Assembly: GCF_964340395.1 (NCBI RefSeq)
Contig: NC_135566.1
Coordinates: 2,429,501-2,493,500, forward strand
DNA length: 64,000 bases
Direction: 5' to 3'
Source: Glandiceps talaboti
Taxonomy: Eukaryota > Hemichordata > Enteropneusta > Spengelidae
The position numbers were made by a program, and so were the translations under genes. Below the pieces are notes generated by a model. It had not been told where the DNA came from. It made no database searches and saw nothing but the letters and a program-made list of their open reading frames with translations. Shown piece after piece: positions 25,125-48,595 of the stretch. The first letter of the stretch is position 1; each line of letters starts with the position of its first letter.

Positions 25125-25125
25125 T
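24803..25125. repeat. Mosaic CAA / CA / CATA / CAGA / CGTA array
   Basis: About 320 bp. It opens with (CAA)n and (CA)n, then alternates blocks of CAGA, CGTA (GTAC) and CATA. There are three separate GTAC blocks near 24891-24912, 24944-24968 and 24992-25008. It closes with about twelve CAGA units. Reading frames of 84-148 codons across it are repeat artefacts. Confidence 0.98.
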
Positions 25126-28100
25126 CGTATATATTACAATACTGTAACATAATAATATCACATAATTCACTAAAAGTGGTTCCAGTATAAAACTTTACAC
25201 CGTCATATTTCATTGTTGGTTATGGGGGTGGGGGTGGGGGAGGGCATTAGTTGCATTCATATAAATATGAACCAGCCTCCATCGCATTCACCAAGCAGTG
25301 CACCTGACACACTATAGAGACCCCATTCACAATACGAAGATAACAATTACAGTATACTGCTGAGGGGTTTTGTCTTCCTTTGTCCCAAAGTTCTCCATTG
25401 CTGCTATATTATAGAGTTAGCTGAATCACAAACCTCAAAATTGAACTACAAACCATTAGTGTATTATCCCTGTAATATTCAATTTAAGTATGACTGAAAG
25501 AGGTAGGTAATTAGGGGAAGATTGTATTTAATATACCACAGGCCTTTATCAATTGATTGCTATGGTCTATCAAAAATACAAACAATAGACGTTTAATGAC
25601 GTATTCATAGAAAAATAGTAATAATCTGATGGGAAACATGGGGCAAAGGGTGACAACATCAGAAAACGTATTGACACTGTGGTCTGAGAATTTGGTTATA
25701 AAACTAATATTTGTTTCTGAGTTCTTTTTATGACTAATATAGATATTACGAGTGATTGCCTTTGTAGTTAATATTACATTTATACGTTTGTTTGCTCTGT
25801 TCAATGTTTATTATTGACAACGTTCAATTTGTCTTTTTATGAAAGATTGGAAGGTCGCTAATTATAGAGAATGGAGAAAGTCCGAACGTTGGAGAACAAA
25901 GACGGCAATCAGCGTGGTTCCAAGAGATAAATAAAAGAGAAGTGTAGAAATGAAACAAAAGGAGACAGGATAGAGACGAATAATGCAATTTCTATTTTGA
26001 AGAGACAATAGAAAGATGCCGCCCGTCATGAAAGGAGACAAAAAAAGCTATAGTTAATTACTGTCCGGGTTTTCCACGAGAGCGCGATGGGGGTTTATTA
26101 CGCACGCGACCCCACTTAAAACAAAGCATGGTTATAACTTGCCGGCTGTGACGCAAACGAGGCGTTTGTTCGGCGGCTGACCGAAATGGCTTGACCGACT
26201 TTTGTCCAAACTGTAATTGCGGTCAAAATCGTGTCGGTAATGAAGCTCGAAATGTTGATTAACCGCACAGAGTAACGTTTCTCAGTAAGACAATACTCCG
26301 TCTGAACAGACACCTGTTGCACGGCGTCAGGGTAACATTAAGACCACTACATGAACCGAACATTATTTTAATCTCACATCTACTGTACAGTAGTAGTTAA
26401 TGTTGTTGGCAGTTTTCCACTTTGCTGGAAAACAAGACTCACACGTGGGGCACTAGAGTATATTCAAATATGAATATAGGTATGTAAATTCAATAAACTA
26501 TCTACCTAGACGGGAATGCCAATCCGACACTTCATTGTCAAAACTTCAGTCTTCAAATACAACTGTAACAAACCAATAACTGATTGTCATTCGATTGTGA
26601 CACACTCCAAACGAAAACATACAATCAAGGTTTACTGTGTAAAAAGTCATTTGTATTTCTCCATTGCATCAAAATCCATTGTGGAAAAGGTCGATACATT
26701 TTTTATTCTTAAATGTCAACAAATAAGTAGCCTGGACGTAATTTTCAGGAGCTGCAAAACGACAACACATTTTTCTGTTAGATAAGTACTGGAAGCTATG
26801 TGAATATATTGTAATTAATTTTTTAGGAATCAATGTCTATGCAAATGACATCCTTTTGGCTTCATCATTGCTGCATCACTTCATTTTTGTTATTGTACGA
26901 TTCCAATTGTCCCAAGGGAGACGTTCACACGGTTCTACCCGTACATGGTACACTCTCACGACTGATGTATACCTTTACACGTGAGAGCCTTCAATAATTC
27001 ATTCGATATCTTTCAAGATTTACCCAGGATGCTTTTAATTTTAGGCGAAATTATGAAATTGTTTTTTGTCTGTCAAAATATGTCTGAACATATAAAAGAA
27101 AACAACAAACCTGACTGCTTGCAGTGATTTCGTTTACATGTTTTTTTCGACACGGCAAAAGCGTCAGAGTGATGTTACAGTAATGATTGGGCCTACTACA
27201 TCATTACGAAGACATATTTTGAACATTTTACGTTGTCAGCCACGTCTTTCATCACAGCGATACACCGGACATTAATAATTGTTTGAAATGATATGCAAAT
27301 TTGGAGAGTACACACACAGCTATAGCAACAATTAGATTGTATAATCTCCAATACTGTCTTTCTATTCACCATTCAAACACCTGGTAAAAATTACGACCAC
27401 ATCTTTTATTGATATTGCAATAATTTCATCACTTCCGTGGTGATGTTCAGATGTCTCTAACACTTTCTTGTCACATTGTAACTAAGGCAACCGTTGCTTT
27501 CATTGTATAAAAGTATTGCAAAAATGTCGACTGAATTATCGGAAAATTAAAGAAGAAAACAAAAGTAGTGTTGGAAACGGTTCTGCTTTTCGATGTAATT
27601 ACAGCACGTATTATAGAGCGACATCCACGGTATCAACGAAGGCTGGACATATGGACAGTCGCCATTTATATATAGATCACAACGACAAAGTCAGACTCGT
27701 TAATTTTGAATAACATTCAACTCATAGCAACACAAGACGGCACAACAAAATGGAAAACATTCCTTCCAAAATTGTCCATACGGTAGTAAAAATACAAATA
27801 TATACCCCAATGTCATAGGGTTGAAATAGGTTGACGTACACGAAACGTAATTTTGGTACTTTGTTTGCTATTTTTTGATGTTATGGTATTGACTACGCTT
27901 CCAGGTGTTGATGCTCGCTTTGAGTTGGTAAGAAAAACGACGGCAGATTTATATGATGTATATTAAAGTAACAACTCAAAATGTGTGTATTAGACCCTAG
28001 TATATGGTTTGACGAGTGGTGCAAAGTCATAGTATTTTCTTAGACACATTACAGCCGCAGTGATTGGTTCAAAATGTATCTTATTCACACAAAAGCAGTA

Positions 28101-28540
28101 GCAAGACCTGAGTTCAAAAGCATACATGGCCGTAAATGGGTGTATGCGAGAACGTCAAGGGTGCATACATGGGTGTATATTCAGACATTAACGACATTTG
28201 AAATGCAGAAAATGATCATACTGAACAACGTCATGCGTAGCTTCTGGTGACACGCGCTGTGATCAGAAACGTGTTTCTTTATACCTGTCCAACAGAAGTC
28301 CATATCACGACACGTTCCTTTATCACAGAAAATGACTAGATCTATAAGCTAAACCGAACAACAAATTAATACACCTGCTCAATTGCCAGTAACCTTTTCC
28401 TCCCATGAAAGAATTATTCTATCATTTTCAAAGTTCAAGGTACAGCATGGTGACATTATCAAACAATTATATCCGACGTGTTTTGAAAATGGCAAGACAT
28501 TTTACGTCGCGTTTGAAGGCGCATCATGTGACAATCCATC
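25126..28540. other. Intergenic DNA, no gene recognised
   Basis: Mostly AT-rich unique sequence with a short GGGGGT run near 25225-25243. About 26,060-26,310 is less AT-rich and contains CpGs; it is listed in the findings as a candidate element. Confidence 0.5.
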
Positions 28541-28641
28541 CATCCATACATACATACATACATACATACATACATACATACATACATACATACATACATA
28601 CGTACGTACGTACGTACGTACATACATAATACATACATACA

Positions 28642-28675
<34 letters not shown>

Positions 28676-28862
28676 CATCCGTCTCTCCATCCCTCCCTCC
28701 ATTCATCCATCCATCGATCCATCCATCGATCCATCCACCCACCCACCCACCCACCCATCTATCCATCCATCCATTCATCCATCCATCCATCCATCCATCC
28801 ATCCATCCATTCATTCATCCACCCATCCATCCATCCATCCATCCATCCATCCATCCATCGAT
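28541..28862. repeat. (CATA)n / (CGTA)n / (CATC)n compound array
   Basis: CATA units with a CGTA block around 28600-28622, then CATA again, then CATC/CACC units with CATT and CATCG variants to about 28862. A second CATC block lies at about 29009-29048. Confidence 0.98.
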
Positions 28863-29008
28863 TTACTCTTATAATAGCTCAATGCAGACAAAACACTCTC
28901 TTGTAGTTTAAAGAACCTACGATTAAGAGTACAAAACCGTCCATTCACTGAATACAGCCAAAACACCCTCTTTAGCTCCAGAGCAAGCACGCCTTATATG
29001 GACGTCTA

Positions 29009-29048
29009 TTCATCCATCCATCCATCCATCCATCCATCCATCCATTCA
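29009..29048. repeat. (CATC)n microsatellite
   Basis: About nine CATC units close to the larger array. The DNA between the two contains two similar short passages (around 28880-28898 and 28957-28977, both AAAACA-C-CTCTT-like), which suggests the flank was duplicated with the array. Confidence 0.95.
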
Positions 29049-32000
29049 TTGCTTACATTTAGAGACTATCTAATGTTAGTTAACCGTAAACTACAACTCG
29101 TTTGTCAGCTTGCGGCACTATTTGGTCCTATCGTCACGAAATACACCGCTTGCAGTCCCTTTGATAATCAGCCCTAATTCGCACGTGTATTCCTTCAATT
29201 TACCAGTTCCACAACTACAGATGTGGCACCGAGTGCGCCGCAGGCTCGGGCCGTACCGAGAACTTTCAGCAGCGAATTTCATGATAACCGATATTTGACT
29301 ACGCCCAAGTCTATATGACCTAAATTAGTCTGTGTTTTGTTCCCTTTTTTAATTCTTGATTTGAATACTCGTAAAAAAGGAAAGAAAGAATGAAAGAATT
29401 CGCCTGTATTCGAACGAGTAGAGCGTTCCATATTGTACTACAGCTGTTACACAGGATGGTTAAATTCTGTGAAATACGGCAAATTTTGAAACCTAAAAAT
29501 ATACCTCTTTTGTTTTTTGTTCCTCGGCTGCACAGGTCTCAGCTTGTTTTGATACTTAAAATTTGCTGAATGGGACATCAACCATCCACTGCCACGAGGA
29601 AACATGAACTTTGTGCTGACAATAATTTATCGTCTATATGATATTAAAATCGAATGTTGTTGATTTCAATATTATCCTCGTTGATGAGTTAATTATTACA
29701 GGCTAATTTATTGGAAATAGACATTTAAGTAAGTGGTTATATGAGTCGCTGACATGTAGCATAATGAATGGATTGCTTTTCAGTTCATTTTTTTGCCTTG
29801 TCATGGGGAACCACGAGTTTAAAGGATATTCCATGTTTGCGTTCGTCCATTTTAACTTTTGGGTTTTGGGTATATTTTGAATTCAATTATATTTCCATGG
29901 TAACAGTTTTGAGTTGGTGACTGTTGCTTTGCAGGCTTTATATAAATATGAATGTTCTTTACAGGTTTGAATTTCGGTACATTACGAGTAATACTGATAA
30001 TACAAGGTGAATCTGCAAAGTTTCCACACATCTATTTCACATAGTACGTACATACATATATTTATACCATACATCAAAAATATGAACTTAAACGCTGGGC
30101 GTTCTACGTCATGACAACTCGTGTCTACGTCACTGGTTCTGCTGTGTTCGAAAACGTTCAAAATTGCCATTATTTTCCAAGACTTTTCTTTGATATTACT
30201 GGTGGTGGTATAATTATGTTATTCTCCAATATTTTCTTCTTTCAGACGGAAAATACTCGTAATCTAAGAGTTTTGTCACCTTGTCTAGTGACTCGTAGTG
30301 ACAAAGACCCCTTAGGTCACTCGTGTTTTTCTTGGCTGAACGAAGAAAAATATTGAGGACTAACATCTAATTCTACATTACTTAAGTAGAGTACTATGTC
30401 TCACTAGTAAATATAAATTTCGTATACATGTAAATGATGTATGACGTCATTTTTTAAAATCAAAGAGCACCATTGAACGGTTGATTCTTTTTTAATCAAA
30501 ATATTGACGGAACATCTTGTATTTTCTTAAACTTTTGGCATTTTGCTGATAAAAAATGCAACATTTCAAAAACCTTGGATAACAATTATTGTTTGGTAGT
30601 ATTTTCACTTGCAAAATGTAAACTTGAGAGAGATAAACAAATTTTTAAGAATAGACCAGAAGGTGTTTGACGAGAGAATAGTACTGACTGCCCGCCTATT
30701 ATCAGATGAATATTGTATGAATTGTATGTATAAAACAAAAGTAAAAATATCAACGCTTTTTGAAAGAAAAACACAGTTCGTTATGGTTTCTTTCGACATT
30801 AGCCTAGCATCAATGGTGTTCTATTCTACAGCGTACAATGTAGCATCGCTATTTGAAAGTGAAATCATTGTCTACCATGTTAAAACTGAACTAGCTGTAG
30901 CTGTGAACGTTTGTTGAAACTGTTTTTTTGGGGGGTCCGCACCCAAAAAATACAGCACCCTCAATGAATCACAATTACAATTTATTACTTTACTAGTAAA
31001 TTTTTGTTTGTTTAATGAGATTAGCACCACACTTTGTTAGTTTCCCAGAATGCATCACTCCAGTGTACAGAAAGTCTCTTCTAAGACAGATTTGCCATTT
31101 TTTTACAACTCTGTTTCAGTGTGATTGTGCAACGACTTTTCTAGGTTCCTGAGCATAACAATAACAAACACAACCTTTGCTTCCCTTCAAGGGAAAGAAA
31201 TGTCACCTACTGAGGTAACCATTAACTTTCACTATCGAAACTAGTCACCTATTAGTACTTCCTTTGGTTATATCATTGGCCATCTGCAGCACACTTGCAC
31301 GTGTGTTCAGTTTCCTTCATTTCAAAACCGATTGAAATATACCCCTGTATTTTAGACACATGTACGTAAATTGAGCCATGTCAACGGGAGAAACGAAATA
31401 CATTGGAATGAACATAGATTCCAAATAAGTGCGACTGGGACATCACAACAAAGAATGTCACAACAATGCATATTGACCTTTGACCTTTCCGTAGGGTAGA
31501 CTACAATTAAACCTTAGCATTGCACATTCCACATATTGAATATTACTCTACCTTTGCCCCCATAGACCGATGCGATAAAGGTATATCATTAAAAAGCATT
31601 TCCTTCGTCTGTTATATTTGTTGGAAATTGTTTAATGCTTCTAATGACACATCTGGGAAATAGTCCATGATCTAACGATAAAAAGGAAGTCATAAAAATT
31701 CAGGGAAAAAAAACATATCTAAACTCAAGTGAACAGCTGTTGGAGAAAACCACAGTTCTTGTTGAAACATTATTATCTCTGTTAGCTCATTGAAATACGA
31801 GTACTGACAAAATATTACTCAATGACCGAATATAGTATGATGGAGTACTTATAGAGATTTACGTGTATCTAGTCTGTTTTGTTACCTTGTCATCCGTGGA
31901 ATGTTACTCCCGAGTTCTGGGGATGTCAATATTAATTGTGTTACAACATTTAGGTCTAAATTGACATTTCTGTTAATATATAACCAACGATTAGTACCCT

Positions 32001-33070
32001 CCCCAGCCCATACACCCCCCCTCCCAACAAAGGTGGAGCCTGGTTACTTGAATTGTAATTATACGACTTTCCTATTTCATGATAGTACTATTTAATATAA
32101 AGATTGTAAACCCTATATAGTCTCACAAAAATATATCCCATAATATGCGAGAGGGAAGTAATAGAGGGGTGGAAAATACAGATGTCCTGAACAAATGGAA
32201 CACCCCAGAAAAATGTCTTTAACAGTTTACAGTTCGTATAGGAACTGCAGGCTTCTTCTAATTTCAAAAGAGGTCTAGCTGTGTATGACATTGATGTCAG
32301 TGTTTACCACATATTCAGGTCACACAGGCACACATATGATGTTGTAATATTCTATCAATATTATTCATATTTCATTTCATTTTTTGAAGATTTCATGCAA
32401 GAAAATAAAATAAACCAATACAATTAGTTAGTAGCCTGATAAACATTTCCCCCAGATTGCCTTCTATAACATCTTTACCTGGTAAAGATGTCTTACAACA
32501 ACTGGAAGTTTACCCATATCCGTGTACGTTCCACAGAAAACACATCAAGTATGCATGCCGCCAGATCATTTGCATCCTAAAGCTAAGCTGACCGATGATG
32601 GTGAATTAGGCATGTACGTGATTATCATGAACTTGATATGGTTAACCTACGTCACACATGCGATTTCACATCTCCATACATTAATACACCTACACTAGTA
32701 CTGTTTATGAAAAACGAGATTCCTTGCACACACACACACACACACACACTATGAGCAGACGGCTTTATTTGATGAGTAGTTTTTGTGTTCCGGCTCGATG
32801 CACACAGGAGGAGATCGTGCATTTGGCGTGAAGAAATATCAATAGATCAAGAGATTTAGTGACAAATACATTGATTTGTTACACCCCAAGGTCACATAGG
32901 GAGAGATATCATTATGACAAATTTGAATACGTGTCACTATAATACAGATACATACATTAAACTACTAAAACTACTAGGGGAATTCAGTAAACAAAGTCAC
33001 ATACTTAAAAGCAATCGTCCATTTATTCAATGGTTTATAGTTTATAGGATTTAGTTCGTTTGTTATTTAG
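29049..33070. other. Intergenic DNA, no gene recognised
   Basis: AT-rich unique sequence with a (CA)n run at about 32728-32749. The open frames are short and match nothing I recognise. Confidence 0.5.
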
Positions 33071-33300
33071 TAACCAATTGATTGATTGATTGATTGACTG
33101 ACTGACTGACTGACTGACTGACTGACTGACTGACTGTTTGCTTGCTTGATTGATTGACTGGTTGGTTGGTTAGTTGGTTGGTTGGATGGATCAGTGATTC
33201 ATTGATTGCTAGATAGATCGATTGGCTGATTAATTGATTCAGTCAGTCATCCATTCACTGATCGATCGATCGATCGATCGATTTGTTGAGCGATTGGTTA
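33071..33300. repeat. Degenerate GATT/GACT/GGTT/GATC tetranucleotide tract
   Basis: Blocks of GATT, then about twelve GACT, then CTTG, GGTT and GATC units, four bases in register. The composition is like the tract at 22.6 kb. Decayed GATT-type words continue past 33,500. Confidence 0.9.
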
Positions 33301-33825
33301 GATTTTAATTTATTGATTGAATAGTTGATCGATTAATCAAATGACTGATTAATTGGTAACTAATCAACTAATTTAGTTTATTTACGATCGACTACTAAAC
33401 AGACCGATTGATTAATCCATAGATATTAGTATTCACTATAGGGTATATATTCAATCATTTGATTGGTTTATTTATAAAATCGTTCCTTCAATCATTGTTG
33501 GTAGATTGATTAGTTCATTGATTGATCCATTGAACGACATATTGACTGATTGATAGCTAGAGTAAAAGTCAGTTCAGTCCATATTTGGACGATTGATCAG
33601 CTGCTTAGTAAGCATGTGAGTACACGAATCTACGAATGATGAAGTGTGACGTCATCGTTTCCAATCTGATTAATTTCTTACCTATACTGAAATAATTCCC
33701 CTTCCCACAAGGTGTTTTTTTTCAGTCTCCTTCATCTTCCATGTGTTGGCATTACGCCGATTGAAGACATTCTTGGATGAGCCCTAGCTAATACCTGTCT
33801 AGATGAGATGGGAACTGTTGGAGGC

Positions 33826-33966
33826 CGATTGATTGATTGATTGGGTTAATTGATTGTATGTATGTATGTATGTATGTATGTATGTATGTATGTATGTATG
33901 TATGTATGTATGTATGTATGTATGTATGTATGTATGTATGTATGTATGTATGTATGTATGTATGTA

Positions 33967-34025
<59 letters not shown>

Positions 34026-34100
34026 ATGTATGTATGTATGTATGTATGTATGTATGTATGTATGTGCTTGTTTGTTTGTTTGTTTGTTTGGTTGGTTGGT
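33826..34100. repeat. (GATT)n, (TATG)n, (TG)n, (TATG)n, (TTTG)n, (GGTT)n compound array
   Basis: About 29 TATG units from 33856, a TG block at about 33972-34009, a second TATG block to about 34066, then TTTG and GGTT units. It is among the longest pure tetranucleotide arrays in the window. Confidence 0.98.
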
Positions 34101-36783
34101 TGGTGGTTTAGTCGATCGATTGATTGTAGTCAGTCCATGTACAGATTACTCAATCGCCTCCTTGACTGATCGACTAGTTGTTTGTTTGTTTATTTGGGTT
34201 GTAGAATAGTGTGAGTTAAACCACTCGTTCACTATAGTGTCTAACTTGAATAACTGACCTATATTAGTTTATCGATTGATCGATCAATCAATCGATACCA
34301 CATCTGAATATCAAATCTTCCGATTCCTATGAAAGCCAAACACATACATATAGAATAACTTCATTTTTTTGTCCGTTAACTTCTAAAATGTTACAAAACA
34401 AAGTAGCATTGCTGTAATTTCATCGTACTAATTCACTAGGTATACGAGTTTAAGGTATTTGCAGTTTCCTAATGACCCAGTACTATAGTTATTCAGTGAG
34501 TTATAGTGAAAATTTGTAAGAGCACGGCGAGGTGGAGTCAGCCTGCGGCACTCATCGACCTCCCTGCTTTTCAGTACTTTAACGGTTTACTCGTGGATTG
34601 CAGAGTGAAATACTATAAAAAGAAAATTACAAAGAAGCACTGCGAGCACCTGTACCGCTCTCTCTCTCGAGGCTACTTCCTAGATCAATTCCTTCCCGGT
34701 GAACATTTTAGACAACAACGATGAGTAGTCATGTCTCTCAGTGTACAAGAAGGCGGGAAATGATAGCCTGCCAAAACAATGACATCGAAGTTCTGTCACT
34801 TTGAACCAGAACTTTCCCCAGGAAAGGGAAAATGAAGTAAAGTCAGCTATGCTTTATAAACCTCGGAGGTATATTTACATTCAGTACTAATAAGTTTATC
34901 TTCGCTTGTACTGTAAGGGAGAATGTAATCGCTTGACCAATTTCTAGTCACGTTGTTCGATTCGTGGATGGCGAGGGACACGTCGATAATATTGCAAATG
35001 TGTACATCATTTTGGTGAAAGAGATTATAAATACAAATTATACATACATAACCTCTCTGAGGATTATCAGGGATATCACCAATATTAAAAATAGACTCTT
35101 TCCTCTGTGTGTGTGTGGGGGGGGGGGGGTACGCCAATAAAATTGTCTTGTCATTGCTAACTATTATTAAGCAATTTGAAACTTTGAAATGAGATTATTG
35201 TTATTCGTAATAAATTCTATCTCCATGTATACTAAATAATTTGGCGAGATTGACTCACTGACAACAACTTCTAACAATCTAAATGATAACATTGTCAAAA
35301 GAATCGAACGGCTATGGGCTATGGTTTATACTGCGTAGTTGCTAACATTTACATCGGACAGGGTTATCACACCGTCTCCCCCGTCTCTCCCTTGCCCCGA
35401 CTTGCAGATTCAAGTCACAGAAATTCCCCCTTCATGTCAAATATTGATGAGATAGCGAATTAAGATATTTCTGATTGACCTTAATTATTCATTAAATTCT
35501 TTCAGAGGCGAGAATTTTCCACGTGATAGCAGTTTGACGGAAGTTTGGTGACCTTTTATCGCTTACAGGGCACCGATCAGTGAGTTAGACATGGTGAATC
35601 GATCAAAGAGGAAATAAAAAACGAAACAGAGTGGAAGAGATAATATCGAAACGAAGCGATTACTTGTTCAAAGCTTACAGCCAATTCAACTCTTTTAATT
35701 GCAATATGTTGAGCGTTAGGACTCTATAAATTAAACAAACGCCCTGTTTTATTGTCGTTTGTGCTAAACTAGAATTTTAAATTAAGCTCTGGAATAGTAG
35801 GCCAGGTACTCTAGTCTAAAGAAAAATAATTACATCCCACAAACACATGATAAAAATTAATGTTTCTATTCTAGAATGTTGGTCACGTGAAAGTGTTCAA
35901 TACCTGTGTCCTGATATATGTCTGTCATTTACCAACATACTGTCCGACCATTGTAGCTATGCACTAGCGGGTAGGGAGGGAGGAAGAGAGGGAGGGAGGG
36001 GATGTCAGTCTGGCTCAAATTTCCCCTTTCAACACGAAACACATCAATTGACTTAAATTTTATTTTCTCTTCTTGGACAGGTGATTCCGTTCTTGCAATC
36101 ACAAATATGGCTGAAATGTAATATATTTAGTGGAAGTCATCACATACTGTAGGGGAAAATCTTATCCATTTTTTAACAAGCTTAGTGGAATACTAGTACT
36201 TTTGATATGACTTTCTGACCTAATGCAAGTACAATAATGTAATATTGTAATGTGTGAGATGGGGGACAGAGATAGACTGGGACAGAGATAGACTGACACG
36301 GAACTAGACACAGGCTGAAGAACGAACAGAGACACGAACCATACACACGCGTAAAAATACAGAAGGTCAGAGACGGTGACGGAAGCAGACGATAGCTGGA
36401 ACCCAGATAGAGAAAGAAGGCTATGTAGAGTAGTCGTCAACGTTGATTGAACCTCTCGTGGTCTGTCACTGGGTCTTCTTCCGTTTGTACAAGGTTTGAA
36501 AACATGTTATCTAAATTTGGTTGTAAAAGCTTACAAACAAAGTACACATTACCAAGGATTACATAGGCAAACCAATATACTATATAAATGATGCTTTGCG
36601 GTTGTGTTATCATTTGAGTTCATTGCATAAGTTTACCCTCCAGCTAAAAGCACTTCATGCAGCTTAGTAATCTCTAAGTTCAACATATAAAAACGCTTAA
36701 GCGGTCATTGATGTTGAATTGTGTTGACGATCTTTCAATTTTCCTTTGTTCTGTGCGCACTTGACCATAGTTTGTGATGCTTA
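34101..36783. other. Intergenic DNA, no gene recognised
   Basis: Unique sequence with a G-run of about 13 at 35117-35129 after a short TG repeat, GGGA-rich bases near 35972-36001, and a small GACAGAGATAGACTG duplication around 36268-36297. Confidence 0.5.
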
Positions 36784-36840
<57 letters not shown>

Positions 36841-36841
36841 A
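36784..36841. repeat. (GAT)n trinucleotide repeat
   Basis: About nineteen uninterrupted GAT units. Confidence 0.98.
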
Positions 36842-37775
36842 TTGACAGTGATGATTAATGTAATAAGAAAAGATAAAGTAAGATAAAGTAAGAAAGAAAG
36901 ATGTAAGCTAACTTTATGCATGTCGACTTTTGAGATGTCATTCACAATGTCCATTTCAAGCAACACCGCTCGTTGCTTCTGCCTGTTTGATTTATTACTT
37001 CGTAATCGACAAACCTAGTCAATTACACGTACATAGAGGATGGGAGTTTTCGACATCTCACTCCATGTTTTTAAAGAGCCGATTTGCATGCATGAATGAA
37101 ATCCACACACACACGGACTCGCCACTCTCGGTGAATACACAACGCCTGACGTTATCGGAAAATTGAACTGCTAACGGTCTTCATAAAAGTTTTAATAACT
37201 ATTTGCTGGTCGGCTGGCAATCCGTGACTAGAAACGCCGATAGTGAAGGGTTATTTGCAAGATACCTGTATGTCATTTACGACTACATTCCTTAGGGTAC
37301 TCGTGGTCGAATTCAGCTTGCTTTCTCAAACTCGCATTTGAACAAAAAAATCACAAAGGAAATGGGGAGTTCCTTCGTACAAGACATGCGCATTTATATA
37401 CATTATTTTAAAGTAAATTCTCAATATTGTCTCAGCTTGCTGTAAGAAATGTACACATGTACATTTTATAGTTTAACCTGATTTAGATTTACTTCAGAAC
37501 TCTGAGCTCTTTGGATAACACATTGTAATTTGTTTTCGTAACTTTATGTTGCTTATGAAAATATGATTATCATCTCGAAAAAAAAGACGAACTTCAAATG
37601 CTAATTAAAGTATCAAACCCATAGTGCGAAAGAAACGTCAATTATGATAACATGACTGATGTTTGCATGTCACACTGATAATATGCCGAAGTTTTCATAA
37701 CCGCTCAATAGATAATGGGAAGTTTACTCTACTAGTAAAAATTAGCTTGAGAGTTTATATGATGCAATAGTATAT
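36842..37775. other. Intergenic DNA, no gene recognised
   Basis: AT-rich unique sequence. Nothing further seen. Confidence 0.5.
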
Positions 37776-38530
37776 GATGTGGTTTGATGTGGTGTGGTGT
37801 GGTGTGGTGTGGTGTGGTGTGGTGTGGTGTGGTGTGGTGTGACGTTGTGTGATGCAATAAACTCTGTTATGGTGTATAATACTGTGGCATCACATCACAT
37901 CGCACCACACCACACCACACCACACAACACCACACCACATCACATCACACCACACCACGCCACGCCACATCACATCACATCACATCACATAAAACCACAG
38001 CATGCCCCATCTTACTGTACTACATCACACCAAATCATACAAAATATCACGACACATCATACATCACACAAAACAAAACCAACCCAACCCAACCCAACCC
38101 AACAAAGCAAAACAAACAAACAAAAACAAACAAACAAACAAACAAACAAACACAAATACACAAAACAACAGATCAAAACATCACGTCACATCACGTCATG
38201 TCACATCATACCATATTAAATCAGACGACATTACATAACATCTTACGACAACACATCATACAACAAAACATCACATCATACCATATCAGACCACATCACA
38301 TCACACGACATCACACACAACAACACGACTCATTGTTACTACATCTCAACAAACCATACACCACATCATATCCCATCCCACCCCATCCCATCACATCACA
38401 TCACATCACATCACAACACACTATACACCACATCACATCACATCACATCACATCACATCACAACACACTATACACCACATCATATCACATCACATCACAA
38501 CACACTATACACCACATCATATCACATCAA
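37776..38530. repeat. Pentanucleotide complex: (GTGGT)n, inverted (ACCAC)n, (ATCAC)n, CCAAC and CAAA runs
   Basis: (GTGGT)n at about 37780-37840 is followed after about 50 bp by ACCAC/ATCAC units on the same strand, so the two parts are reverse complements. Beyond lie CCCAA units (about 38080-38103), CAAA units (about 38110-38150) and more ATCAC DNA. Three copies of a longer unit containing ACACACTATACACC start near 38413, 38460 and 38497. Confidence 0.95.
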
Positions 38531-48165
<9,635 letters not shown>

Positions 48166-48206
48166 TATTTACATGTTTATTTATTTATATTTATATCTTT
48201 ATATCT

Positions 48207-48237
<31 letters not shown>

Positions 48238-48300
48238 TTTGTTTGTTTGTTTGTTTGTTTATTTGTTTATTTATCTAGTTATTTAATCATTTATCTATTT
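48166..48300. repeat. (TTTA)n / (TTTG)n degenerate array
   Basis: TTTA and TTTG units in four-base register, passing into CATT/CCAT-like units. Confidence 0.95.
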
Positions 48301-48375
48301 ATCCATTCATCCGTCCACCCGTTTACTCCCTCTCTCCCTACCTCCGCCTGTCTTTCTGTCCAACTGTTATTTATT

Positions 48376-48443
48376 TGTATGTATGTATGTATGTATGTAT
48401 GTATGTATGTATGTATGTATGTATGTATGTATGTATGTATGTA

Positions 48444-48476
<33 letters not shown>

Positions 48477-48489
48477 ATGTATGTATGTA

Positions 48490-48546
<57 letters not shown>

Positions 48547-48595
48547 ATGTATGTATGTATGTATGTATGTATGTATGTATGTATGTATGTATGCA
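48376..48595. repeat. (TATG)n array with three (TG)n islands
   Basis: TATG units with TG islands at about 48446-48460, 48491-48502 and 48517-48530. The array is bounded on the right by ATGCATTGGG. Confidence 0.98.
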
